A stretch of 64,000 bases of DNA from Bacilli bacterium (GTDB lineage Bacteria; Bacillota_I; Bacilli_A; RFN20; CAG-631): assembly GCA_900754115.1 (NCBI GenBank), contig CAAEBM010000035.1, positions 65,323 to 129,322 of the forward strand, given 5' to 3'. Below, one piece after another: positions 29,134 through 38,038 of the stretch. The position numbers and the translations under genes are program-made. The number at the start of each line of letters is the position of its first letter. Positions within the stretch are counted from its first letter, which is position 1. The notes under the pieces are model-generated. The model searched no databases, was not told the origin of the DNA, and saw only the letters and a program-made list of their open reading frames with translations.

Positions 29134-30156
29134 ATGAAAAAGAAATGGATAAAAAGAATTATTCTACTAGTTTTAATTGTTTTTTTGGTAGGTTTTGGAA
29201 TTTACAAATTAGTTTCCAAAAATAGTAAAGGAATCAAATCTCAAGTTAATGAAGTAACTGAAAATCTCAATGCTTACCATATGGAAGCCAACATGGAATT
29301 CCACAATGGAGATGATTTACGTGAATATTTAGTAAAAGTCTCTTATAAAAAAGATGGTTCTACTCCTTTATTTAGAGTTTCCTTATTTGATAAAGGTGTA
29401 AACCAAGAGCAAATCATTATTCGCAATAAAAATGGCGTCTATGTTTTAACTCCTGCATTAAATCAAGTCTACAAATTTAAGGGAGATTGGCCATTAAATG
29501 GAGCAAAACCTTATTTGTATCAATCGATGCTAGATGTATTTAAAGGAAAGTATGAACTTTCTAAATTAAAAGATGGTTATGTCATCACTTCTACTCCATC
29601 TTATAAAAATTCTCCAAATTGGACAAAACAAGAAATGAAAATGACAACGCAATTAAAGCCCATTTGGGTACACATCTATGATAAAGATAACAATATTGCT
29701 GTCAAAGTGACCTTCATCAAAGTCGAATTTGATCCAACTTTTGCAGAAAATTACTTTGAAGTCAGCGATAATATGACTCAAGCTAGAAGTGAATTGACAA
29801 CCACTACTACCTCTACCATTAGTGATTTGCCATTATATCCTACAAATGCAATTATATCGGCCACATTAAAAGAACAAAGTGTCATTCAAGTCGGTGACAT
29901 GACCCAACATATCTTAACTTATGAAGGAGAAGAAGCTTTTACTGTTGTTCAACATATTCTAGAAAGTTATGATGAAATGGTCATTACCGAAGTGAGTGGA
30001 GAATTAATCGAAATTGCAGGAAATGTTGGTATTTTAAATACTCAACAACTTGTATATGAATACAATGGTGTAAGTTATCATATCTATAGCGATAAATTAT
30101 CTGCAAGTCAATTAGTAGAACTTGCATTAGGAATGGAAGTTGTCGCAATAAAATAA
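29134..30156 (+). CDS. membrane-anchored LolA-like protein, possibly GerS/YdcC-like
   Basis: 340 aa with an N-terminal uncleaved membrane anchor (residues 5-26) and a LolA-like lipid-binding beta fold (about 40-215; e.g. NAYHMEANMEF, YVLTPALNQVYKFKGDWPLNG, IWVHIYDKDNNIAVKVTF). A second small domain (about 235-338) follows a Thr/Ser-rich linker. Proteins of this architecture in spore formers include YdcC and the germination lipoprotein GerS, which supports cortex modification. This one has no lipobox. The link to spores rests on the fold and a sigma-E-like upstream element; it is an inference. Confidence 0.65.
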   Translation: MKKKWIKRIILLVLIVFLVGFGIYKLVSKNSKGIKSQVNEVTENLNAYHMEANMEFHNGDDLREYLVKVSYKKDGSTPLFRVSLFDKGVNQEQIIIRNKNGVYVLTPALNQVYKFKGDWPLNGAKPYLYQSMLDVFKGKYELSKLKDGYVITSTPSYKNSPNWTKQEMKMTTQLKPIWVHIYDKDNNIAVKVTFIKVEFDPTFAENYFEVSDNMTQARSELTTTTTSTISDLPLYPTNAIISATLKEQSVIQVGDMTQHILTYEGEEAFTVVQHILESYDEMVITEVSGELIEIAGNVGILNTQQLVYEYNGVSYHIYSDKLSASQLVELALGMEVVAIK

Positions 30157-30162
30157 TATTAA

Positions 30163-30192
30163 AAAAAGATTTTATACTCATAAAATCTTTTT
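30163..30192 (+). terminator. terminator of the LolA-like gene
   Basis: AAAAAGATTTTAT / ATAAAATCTTTTT, 4-nt loop, 6 bp after the stop, followed by T-rich sequence. Confidence 0.88.
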
Positions 30193-30249
30193 TGCTTTTT
30201 TTGACAAAATTAGATATAATTAGAGCGCTATAAAAAGGAGTGTTTTTCT

Positions 30250-30660
30250 ATGAGTAAAGGAATGGGTATATTAACATCTTTATTATTGCTTATTGCAGGA
30301 GTAGCTATCTTTGTATTTTTGCCCGTTTTTCAAATCGATCTTGGTACTCAAGCAGTTGAAGGAGAACCTTTGATTGATTTTTATAAAGAACTGGTTCAAG
30401 ATATCAAAGGTCTAATTGAATCTAAACCTTCTGCTAAATTTTATATTGCTATTATTGGTTTACCTTTAGCTATTTTGCTTGTCGGTGGTGGATTCAAAGG
30501 GATTTTTAGTGGCGTTTTAGGAATCATTTCTTTAGTCTTTTTTAAAGATGTTTGCTTTGGCCAATTAATGAATTATTCCATTGGTGGAATTGCTTTATTT
30601 GTAATATTTGGATTATCTATATTATTTGGTTTAATGCGAATGCTAAAAAGAAATGAATAG
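30250..30660 (+). CDS. hypothetical membrane protein
   Basis: 136 aa with about four membrane segments (7-28, 65-82, 84-100, 112-130) and a small extracytoplasmic loop (30-62). Gly-rich helices, no recognised family. The ribosome site AAAGGAG is good; a TATAAT (30215-30220) with a weak -35 lies upstream. It has its own terminator, so it is monocistronic. Confidence 0.75.
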   Translation: MSKGMGILTSLLLLIAGVAIFVFLPVFQIDLGTQAVEGEPLIDFYKELVQDIKGLIESKPSAKFYIAIIGLPLAILLVGGGFKGIFSGVLGIISLVFFKDVCFGQLMNYSIGGIALFVIFGLSILFGLMRMLKRNE

Positions 30661-30661
30661 T

Positions 30662-30697
30662 AAAAATGTAGACACGAAAAAAGTGCCTACATTTTTT
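30662..30697 (+). terminator. terminator of the membrane-protein gene
   Basis: AAAAATGTAG then CAC pair with GTG then CTACATTTTT (one internal mismatch), directly after the stop, with a T run. Confidence 0.85.
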
Positions 30698-30755
30698 TAT
30701 TTAAAATAAATTAATTCTTAACATGTTTGATTGTGAACTATGCACATTTTTATTA

Positions 30756-32009
30756 TTATTTATTTAAAAGCGATGAATCTAAAAGAAAATCAAATAAATT
30801 AATCATTAAAACACCATCCTCATTATAATGAGTGATAATGTTATCTTTAGTTATTATTATTTTACGGAAGGAATCACCAATATTAGTTAATGAACGTTGT
30901 TCTTGATTCAATTTTTCTTTATCAACAAGTGTTAATGCTGATTGAATATAATATCTAACATCCGCTTTATTACATACAAAATCAACTTCTAATTGCTTTC
31001 TAATTAATTTCCCTCTTTTGTCTTTTTCATTCATGGTAACGATTCCAACATCAATTGAAAATCCTCGTGTTTTTAATTCATTATAAATCATATTTTCTAA
31101 TAAATGAGAATCTTCAATTTGTCTAAAATTTAATCTAGAATTTCTTAATCCTAAATCAGTGAAATAGTATTTTGAAGGGGTATCAATATATTTTTTACCT
31201 TTAATATCATAACGAATCGCTTTATCTATTAAAAATGAATCAATTAGATAATCTAAATAATTTTTAATTGTTGGTGCAGTAATTCCTACTTGCTTTACAC
31301 TTTTAAACGTGGCAGATAACTTATTCGGGTTTGTAAGTGAACCAATGGATGAAGATAGAATATTCAATAATTCTTTTAACTCAACATCGTTTTTAATATT
31401 ATTACGATTGATGATGTCACTAATATATGTTTCAAGAAATATATTTTTTAGAAAAGATTCTTTTTGTTCATGAGTGGTCATGGATGTAATTTGTGGAAGT
31501 CCACCATAATACATATAATCTCTTAATGCGCTATTTTGATCGCCATCATATACACTATAAAACTCACTAAATGATAGAGGCGAAACATAAACTTGATCCC
31601 CTCTTCCACGAAATTCAGTGATAACATCTTTTGATAAGAATTTAGCTTTACTTCCAGTTACATAAATATCAACATTTGATAATCTTAAAAAACTATTTAA
31701 CACTGCTTCAAATTTATCTAATAATTGAATTTCATCAAGTAACATATAATACATTTTATCATCTACAATTTTACTTTTTAAAAAAGGATAGGCTTCATTG
31801 GGATCATGATATTTTTGATTTTCAAAACTATCAAAGTTTAATTCAATGATATGGTTTTGGTCAACGCCGTTTTCTAATAAATGATTTTTGAAAATTTTAA
31901 ATAATAAATACGATTTACCACAACGTCTTATTCCTGTAATGACTTTAATCATCCCATTATGTTTTCTTATAATTAGCTTTTGTAGATAATGATCTCTTTT
32001 TATTTCCAT
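30756..32009 (-). CDS. AAA ATPase with DUF4143 domain
   Basis: 417 aa. N-terminal AAA_14 P-loop domain: Walker A TGIRRCGKSYLL (about 26-37), Walker B YYMLLDEIQL, sensor VTGSKAKFL. The C-terminal DUF4143 domain (about 185-400) is PD-(D/E)XK-like: LENMIYNELKTRGF and LEVDFVCN. Such genes are common, often scattered and laterally acquired; the biological role is unknown (suggestions include toxin-antitoxin-like or DNA-related functions). It stands alone between a plus-strand gene and the big minus operon. Confidence 0.85.
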   Translation of the reverse strand: MEIKRDHYLQKLIIRKHNGMIKVITGIRRCGKSYLLFKIFKNHLLENGVDQNHIIELNFDSFENQKYHDPNEAYPFLKSKIVDDKMYYMLLDEIQLLDKFEAVLNSFLRLSNVDIYVTGSKAKFLSKDVITEFRGRGDQVYVSPLSFSEFYSVYDGDQNSALRDYMYYGGLPQITSMTTHEQKESFLKNIFLETYISDIINRNNIKNDVELKELLNILSSSIGSLTNPNKLSATFKSVKQVGITAPTIKNYLDYLIDSFLIDKAIRYDIKGKKYIDTPSKYYFTDLGLRNSRLNFRQIEDSHLLENMIYNELKTRGFSIDVGIVTMNEKDKRGKLIRKQLEVDFVCNKADVRYYIQSALTLVDKEKLNQEQRSLTNIGDSFRKIIITKDNIITHYNEDGVLMINLFDFLLDSSLLNK

Positions 32010-32096
32010 ATTGTCTCCTCCTCATTTTATATATATGTAAAAATATGCATTTTTATAAAATGATTATCTTAACTTTATTAAATTGCTGTTCATTAA

Positions 32097-32121
32097 AAAA
32101 GCGGCTTTATCAACCGCTTTT
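32097..32121 (-). terminator. terminator of the 43559-32142 operon
   Basis: AAAAGCGG / CCGCTTTT with a 9-nt loop, 21 bp after the lipoprotein stop; T-rich on the minus strand. It closes the nine-gene cluster. Confidence 0.85.
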
Positions 32122-32141
32122 ATTCATCTAAAATAGAATAT

Positions 32142-33257
32142 TTAGCCTTGTTTTTCCCAAATCGCATATAAAACTAAATCAGCTAATACAGGAGTTAAAT
32201 CTGTAAATTTACCTGAAGTCGGATTGACAATTTTTGTCGTATACCAACCAACAAATTCATAGCCCACACGAGTGGGAATCGGAATGGAATATCCTTCTTG
32301 TGCTGCAAAATAAGATCCATGTGAAATTTGATAAGCCATTAAGGCTCCCGATGGCATATTTGCTGGTTCTTCTGCGCTATCATTGAGATTAAAAACAACC
32401 GAATGAGTTTCAATATTATTGTCAAAAGATACGATTAATACCCATGCTCCACTTTGTTTTACATAAATATTGTGATGATAAATATCAAAATAGAAATCTC
32501 CATCTACTCCTAATGAATTGGAAGGTTCGCTACCCGTATACCATTGATTGGGTTGTGGTTTATTCCATTCAAAGGTTTTATAAGTACCATCAGTATAATT
32601 AATAGTCAATGTATATAAATCTTCCGTCTCACTTGCAATAATTGATGCAATGCCACGTCCTTCATTACCGGCAGGAATTTGAACGATATAATCCTCTGCT
32701 TTAGAAAAATGGAAGATTAAAGTAATACTATTGTCATCATTTACAATTTGGTCTACTCCTATGATGCTATTGCCATCTTCCCCTTTTTCTCCTTTTGGAA
32801 TAGGAATAGGATCAGATGCACTTCCATCTGAATAGTGAAATTGAATGAACGTTTGATTGGTTTCAGAATCAACTTCATAACTTACACTAGTGATGGATAT
32901 GCCATTAGGAATTGTGATTTGTGTCGGTTCAACTGTTTCATCGGTATAAGTAATGGTCACAATAGTACTTGATCCATCTTCACTTAATGTATAAGTGATA
33001 TCTTTGATTCCATTCCCATCTTTTCCTGATTCTCCATCTCCTGCTTTAGGAATGATAAAAACAGTTGGCTCTTTATCCTCATCCGTATAGGTAATCGTGA
33101 TGAGCATACTTCCATCTTCTAATTCTTCACTAGTAATGGCTTCAATTTGTAATGCATCGTTTTCTTTACCAAAAAAACTATTGCTACAACCACTAATACT
33201 CAACGTTGAAAAAACAATCATCAACATTAAAACAAAAGATTTGAATATTTTTTTCAT
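32142..33257 (-). CDS. repeat-containing surface lipoprotein
   Basis: 371 aa. The lipoprotein signal ends in SISGC (mature Cys at about 24). The mature part has four or five degenerate repeats of about 45 residues built as 'Ile-x-Ile-Thr-Tyr-Thr-Asp ... Ile-Pro-x-Gly' with short collagen-like Gly-x-x turns (GDGESGKDGNGI, GEKGEDGNSI). Near the end is a module like the InlB/Listeria-Bacteroides beta-grasp repeat (PTRVGYEFVGWYT). This is the architecture of adhesive or matrix surface proteins. It overlaps the preceding gene by 4 bp and is the last gene of the cluster. Function inferred only from architecture. Confidence 0.8.
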   Translation of the reverse strand: MKKIFKSFVLMLMIVFSTLSISGCSNSFFGKENDALQIEAITSEELEDGSMLITITYTDEDKEPTVFIIPKAGDGESGKDGNGIKDITYTLSEDGSSTIVTITYTDETVEPTQITIPNGISITSVSYEVDSETNQTFIQFHYSDGSASDPIPIPKGEKGEDGNSIIGVDQIVNDDNSITLIFHFSKAEDYIVQIPAGNEGRGIASIIASETEDLYTLTINYTDGTYKTFEWNKPQPNQWYTGSEPSNSLGVDGDFYFDIYHHNIYVKQSGAWVLIVSFDNNIETHSVVFNLNDSAEEPANMPSGALMAYQISHGSYFAAQEGYSIPIPTRVGYEFVGWYTTKIVNPTSGKFTDLTPVLADLVLYAIWEKQG

Positions 33258-35692
33258 GACAAATCCTCCTTTGCGTTTTGAATTAAGTCTGAAATTTGTG
33301 GCGTTTTGTCAAATAAGTATCCTTCTTTTCCATTTAACAAAATAAATTTAAAAGGTTCAAATCCTGTAACAACAGTTACAGTTTTTAACATTAAATTCTT
33401 CATCATTTGCATTGTCCCTTCTCCTGGAGGTAAATGAATGTAATTATCTAATAAATCTACTTTTATTTCTTGTGTCAAATGTTGGTTTTCATTTAACTTA
33501 CTGACATCAACTACTGATAAATTGTTCCCTCCACCATAATAAGCAATGGGTACATTAATGTATTGATAAGCCTCGTTTTCTTCTATCGTATTGTATAAAT
33601 AGGAATTAGCAGCGGAGTATAATAAAGTTTTTAATGGGAAAATGTCATCAATGGTAATTTTTCGGATATCTTGTCCTACAGAATTAGCAATTGCCGAAAT
33701 ATTTTCAGAAATTAAACCCGTTAAATCCAACTGATCCGTTCGTTTATAATCATAAAACGTGGTCTTTCCTGTTAAAGAAACATAAACAGGATAAGAAATT
33801 CCTGATACATCTTTAGGTTCTAAGGGTACAACTGGTTTTTGTCCAATATTGACTTGAGAAAAGATATCTCCAATTATTGAAGGAGCATTTGAATAAAGAT
33901 AAGGTCCATTAAATAATGATTCTAAAGCAATGCTAGCAATACCACTTTTATAAAAATAACAATCTTTAATTTCCATTGAACCTTTAAATTGATTTTGTAC
34001 TGCTTGTGTATTATTTAAGGCTTGCTGGATGGAAAGTAATGCCTGTTTCATATTTTCTGCATTATCAAATTCAGCTGGCAAATATTGATTTAATATCGCA
34101 TTGCCCATTTTATCAGAGGATTGATCGCGATCTAGATAATTTTCAATGGATGTTGTCATTGTTGATTGATCCAATAAAGTAAACGTTTTTTGTTGACTTC
34201 CTTGAACTTTTTCATATTCATTGGCACCAGTTGTGATTAAAAAATTTCTAGCATAACTGAGTAAACAATTATCTAATAACATATTCATAGAAGAAAAACT
34301 ACGTAAAACATTTTTCCCATTTTGTAAACGAGAATTTTTCACCGTAATAGCATCTCCATCAATTTCCATTACCGTTCCAACTGTATCTAAATTCGCTAAA
34401 TTGTTTCCAAAATCACAATTTTTGACATAGACATCATTGATAGTAATTTGATCTCCATGTATATACATACCCACGTTATCTTGTCCAAATGCAGTAATCA
34501 AAGGTAAGTTATTTGGGTCCCCTAAAGTATAAAATGGAAGAGGTCCTCTAAATAAGTTATCTTCTCTTAAAGCTGGCACATATTGCGTATTTCCATTGGA
34601 ATCCGTGACTTGTTTTTCATCATAGGGATAAGTTAAATTATGAAAATTTAATGTATATCCATTGCCATAAAAATCTTTTTGAATATGTAAAGCTGCTAAA
34701 GCTTCATTGGTTATTGGTTCATAACCAGCATGGGTTTTAGCAAATTCATTCCATTGTTGAATATATTCTTGATTAAAAGTCGTTTCAAAACGATAAACTT
34801 CCTTCTCAAAATCATAAGTATCACTATTTTTATGATAATTTCCGAATAATTCTTTGTTATTTTCAATTTTATTTCCTTGTTGATCATAAGTATTTTCAAA
34901 TGATTCAAAAGATTTTCTTAAAACAACAATTTCTCCTTCTTCAGATTCATTAGTACAATAAAGTAGGTCTTCATAAGTGTAAACATTTACCCCTTCATCT
35001 ACTACAACAAAAGAAATCGTGGTGTCATTTGCTAAACTAGTATCTTCATATCCTAAGGTGATAAAAACTTCACCAGCATCTAATACTTTTATGATTCCAT
35101 CATTTAAAGAAAAAGAAACATTGTTTGAGCAATCCTTGACTTTTAATAAAGATTGTAACTCTGTTGGAATGGTTTCAATTTGGTAGGCAATTTCTGCTTT
35201 TTGTTTTTGTTGTGAAACTAAATCATATTCTCCATAATAAATGGTCGAATCTATATTATTTTGCGAACCTTTTATCACAGGATTAGCAAGTACAACGCCG
35301 TTTTCATAAATAATCGCAGAAAACTTTTTCGATACCGTTCCTTTTTCATTAGAGCAAACTATTGTAACTTCTCCTACAGATAAAGTTTTTAAATAATAAT
35401 TTCCTTTATTGTCTGAAATAATTTCAGCACAAGGGGCTTCATTGCTTCCATCCTCTTGTATAGACCAAACTAATTGATTCCCTGCTCCTGCTGGATATTT
35501 ACTTTGGTTTACTCCTGTCGCATTCAATTTGTATTGTCCATTGACTTTAAATGCTTCGACATCGTCATATTCCCAACGAATATCTAAAATATCGTTATCA
35601 ATTAAATTAAAGGTGAGATTGATGCTGACAATGCCAAGTAAAGCGATGACAAAAGGAAACAACAATAGTAGAATTAAATTTTTCTTTTTCAT
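33254..35692 (-). CDS. large membrane-anchored extracellular protein with Ig-like and beta-helix segments
   Basis: 812 aa. One N-terminal hydrophobic segment (5-28) anchors or exports it. Residues about 35-240 look like one or two bacterial Ig-like domains (patterns such as GEVTIVCSNEKGTVSKKFSAIIY and GEVFITLGYEDTSL). Residues about 345-500 show parallel beta-helix-like rungs (GNGYTLNFHNL, GDQITINDVYVKNCDF, GDAITVKNSRLQNG, NMLLDNCLLSYARNF). The C-terminal third is unrecognised. It directly abuts the permease gene and is coupled to the lipoprotein gene. Probably a surface structural protein or a cargo of the neighbouring ABC system; no enzyme motif seen. Confidence 0.75.
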   Translation of the reverse strand: MKKKNLILLLLFPFVIALLGIVSINLTFNLIDNDILDIRWEYDDVEAFKVNGQYKLNATGVNQSKYPAGAGNQLVWSIQEDGSNEAPCAEIISDNKGNYYLKTLSVGEVTIVCSNEKGTVSKKFSAIIYENGVVLANPVIKGSQNNIDSTIYYGEYDLVSQQKQKAEIAYQIETIPTELQSLLKVKDCSNNVSFSLNDGIIKVLDAGEVFITLGYEDTSLANDTTISFVVVDEGVNVYTYEDLLYCTNESEEGEIVVLRKSFESFENTYDQQGNKIENNKELFGNYHKNSDTYDFEKEVYRFETTFNQEYIQQWNEFAKTHAGYEPITNEALAALHIQKDFYGNGYTLNFHNLTYPYDEKQVTDSNGNTQYVPALREDNLFRGPLPFYTLGDPNNLPLITAFGQDNVGMYIHGDQITINDVYVKNCDFGNNLANLDTVGTVMEIDGDAITVKNSRLQNGKNVLRSFSSMNMLLDNCLLSYARNFLITTGANEYEKVQGSQQKTFTLLDQSTMTTSIENYLDRDQSSDKMGNAILNQYLPAEFDNAENMKQALLSIQQALNNTQAVQNQFKGSMEIKDCYFYKSGIASIALESLFNGPYLYSNAPSIIGDIFSQVNIGQKPVVPLEPKDVSGISYPVYVSLTGKTTFYDYKRTDQLDLTGLISENISAIANSVGQDIRKITIDDIFPLKTLLYSAANSYLYNTIEENEAYQYINVPIAYYGGGNNLSVVDVSKLNENQHLTQEIKVDLLDNYIHLPPGEGTMQMMKNLMLKTVTVVTGFEPFKFILLNGKEGYLFDKTPQISDLIQNAKEDLS

Positions 35693-37288
35693 TTAATTCA
35701 TCACCTCTAATTCTAAAAATAAACGATTCATCTTTTTTTGTAAGTATATCATACAAGGGATTCCACAGGCTACAAATAAAAGAATGCCTAATGCAAAAAC
35801 CCAGTAGATAGAAATTCTAAAATAAGCCATTACAATCGTTAAGATAAAATAAACTAAAGGTAAAAGATAAGAATAACAACTCGATAAAAACATGCTTTTC
35901 TTATGATTTCTTTTAATCTTTAATTCTTCAATTAAAGAAATCATTGTAAATACAATCAATGCAAGCGAAACTAAAAGAAAACTAAAAACAAAAGTTTGTA
36001 ATGTCATCACTTTTCCAATAACTAAAACGATAGAAGAAATGAAAAAAGAAATTTCTGAAAGTAAAAAGGGAATAGCCATTTTAACAGAAATTTGTAAGCG
36101 GAAAGGAATGGGAATCATTTTAACAATTCGAATTTGGTTTTGTTCCATTGATAAATAATTATTTGCTCCTTGATGAATAATCAAAGTAAACATCATTAAA
36201 ATTAAAATATCAAAAAGAGGAATAAAATAAGGAATCATATTGATGTAATACAAAAACACACCTGATTGAAAAATCGTGTTCATCGCGGTTATCACTAAAT
36301 AAACTAAAAAGGGTTGTACAATTAATAATCCTGTAAAGGATAAAAGGTAATTCGTATCTTTAAAAAGTAAAATAAACTCTTTTTTGATGAGTCCTTTTAA
36401 TACACTTTTTTCTTTGAATTTGTATGTTTTAGTTGAACTTTTAGCATGTTGTACATGTAGATTTCTAAAATAATGGAAAGAGGCAATTCCTACTGTGAGT
36501 CCTAAAACAAAAATTCCAATAGAAATACATAAAAACCATACGAGTTCAATCGTTGTAGAAAGAACAAAAACATCTGCTAAAAAATTAATGGGAATAAAAT
36601 ATTTTTTTATAGCAATTAAATGATTAATTGAAGAAACATTTAATATTGAATCCAATTGATTTTGCGCGACCACTTGGATAAAAACATTCAATACTTTACT
36701 ATAAAGAAAACAAAGAACAAACAAGACTATTACAGAAAATATAAATTGAATGATTAAATGTTTTTTCAAATAATCTAAAAATAATTTAACGGGATAAACC
36801 AATAATAAAATCATTCCTGCTTCAAATAAAAAAGTCAAAATAGGATAAAATAAGGCAAGATAATAAAAATATATCATTCTATGCATGACAATTCCATAAG
36901 AAACAAATAAGGGAAAAGTAAAACACAAACTAGTAGCATATTGAATAAAAAATAAAAATAAAAGTTTTGAAAGAATAATTTGACTATTTTTAATCGGCCG
37001 ATTCGTCAATTGTAATAAATCATCTGTATTAAATAATAGTTTTTTTGCACGAAATACTCCTAAGCAAATCATTCCGATAGAAACAATAAATAAAAATAAA
37101 GTCATAAAAGCGATGGGAGCATTTTGCACATTTTTTATCTGAGATAAAATTCTATAAAACAAAAAGGTTTCTAAAGCGATAAAACAAGCAAATGCGAGGA
37201 CATAAAAAATAGAAGAAAGCACTCTTTTTTTCAAATCTTTCTGCGTTGGAAATATTAACTTGAAATCTTTGATTAAAAGATTGAACAT
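35693..37288 (-). CDS. ABC exporter permease
   Basis: 531 aa with about 12 membrane helices in two halves separated by a cytoplasmic stretch near residue 280 (KTYKFKEKSVLKGLIKKEF). This is the layout of large ABC-2-like permeases of Gram-positive exporters. It starts 4 bp after the ATPase gene, which is its obvious partner. No peptidase domain and no extracellular MacB-like domain. The substrate is not evident; position before two surface proteins suggests export or assembly of surface material. Confidence 0.85.
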   Translation of the reverse strand: MFNLLIKDFKLIFPTQKDLKKRVLSSIFYVLAFACFIALETFLFYRILSQIKNVQNAPIAFMTLFLFIVSIGMICLGVFRAKKLLFNTDDLLQLTNRPIKNSQIILSKLLFLFFIQYATSLCFTFPLFVSYGIVMHRMIYFYYLALFYPILTFLFEAGMILLLVYPVKLFLDYLKKHLIIQFIFSVIVLFVLCFLYSKVLNVFIQVVAQNQLDSILNVSSINHLIAIKKYFIPINFLADVFVLSTTIELVWFLCISIGIFVLGLTVGIASFHYFRNLHVQHAKSSTKTYKFKEKSVLKGLIKKEFILLFKDTNYLLSFTGLLIVQPFLVYLVITAMNTIFQSGVFLYYINMIPYFIPLFDILILMMFTLIIHQGANNYLSMEQNQIRIVKMIPIPFRLQISVKMAIPFLLSEISFFISSIVLVIGKVMTLQTFVFSFLLVSLALIVFTMISLIEELKIKRNHKKSMFLSSCYSYLLPLVYFILTIVMAYFRISIYWVFALGILLFVACGIPCMIYLQKKMNRLFLELEVMN

Positions 37289-37292
37289 TGTT

Positions 37293-38033
37293 TTATCCTC
37301 CGTACGTTTCTAAAAAAATTCTTGATAGTTGGAGTCGCTTATTAGGATCTTTGTTTAAATCATATAAAGCAACAACAATCCCATCGTTAATAATCGCTAT
37401 GCGATCACAAATTTTAGACATCAATTCAATATTATGAGAAGTGACAAATACGGTTTTACCATGATTTGCATATTCTCGCATCATATTTTTTAAAGATTCC
37501 ACTGCCATAATATCTAATCCGACAGTCGGTTCATCTAAAATCCAAATTTTAGGATTATGAATTAAACTTGCAATTAAACATAATTTTTGTTTCATACCAT
37601 GCGAATAACTCGATATTGGTAATTGCAAATCTTCTTCTTTAAAGTATAAACGTTGAGCTAAATAGCGATAATTTTTAACAAATGCCCCTTCACTGATTTT
37701 ATATACACTGGCAATAAATTCTAAAAAATCATATCCAGTCATGACTTCATAACATGTCGGTTCACTAGCTACATAGCCAAATGTTTTTTTAGCTTCAATG
37801 GGTTCTTTTTGCATATCAAATTGATCTAAAATGATAGTCCCTTTATCAAATTTTTTAGTCCCTATCATACAATCAATTGTCGTCGATTTGCCTATCCCAT
37901 TTTTTCCAATAAAACCAAATAGTTCCCCTTCATAAACTTCTAAATTGATGCCTAACAAGACCTCTTTTTTTCCATAGGATTTATATAAATTATCGATGGA
38001 AATCATAACTTTTTTTTCATTTTGCTCTTCCAT
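37293..38033 (-). CDS. ABC transporter ATPase
   Basis: 246 aa from the ATG at 38033, placed after AAGGAGG; the open frame extends to a TTG inside the previous gene. Walker A GKNGIGKST, Q-loop region YVASEPTCYEV, signature SYSHGMKQK (degenerate LSGGQ), Walker B IWILDEP with the GLD D-loop, and the switch HIS in TSHN. The fold matches exporter ATPases that pair with ABC-2-type permeases; the partner is the next gene. Confidence 0.93.
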   Translation of the reverse strand: MEEQNEKKVMISIDNLYKSYGKKEVLLGINLEVYEGELFGFIGKNGIGKSTTIDCMIGTKKFDKGTIILDQFDMQKEPIEAKKTFGYVASEPTCYEVMTGYDFLEFIASVYKISEGAFVKNYRYLAQRLYFKEEDLQLPISSYSHGMKQKLCLIASLIHNPKIWILDEPTVGLDIMAVESLKNMMREYANHGKTVFVTSHNIELMSKICDRIAIINDGIVVALYDLNKDPNKRLQLSRIFLETYGG

Positions 38034-38038
38034 TTTTA

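Noticed and set aside
30756..32009. DUF4143 ATPase as part of a mobile element or defence island
   Set aside because: No flanking repeats, integrase, toxin or restriction genes; it stands alone.
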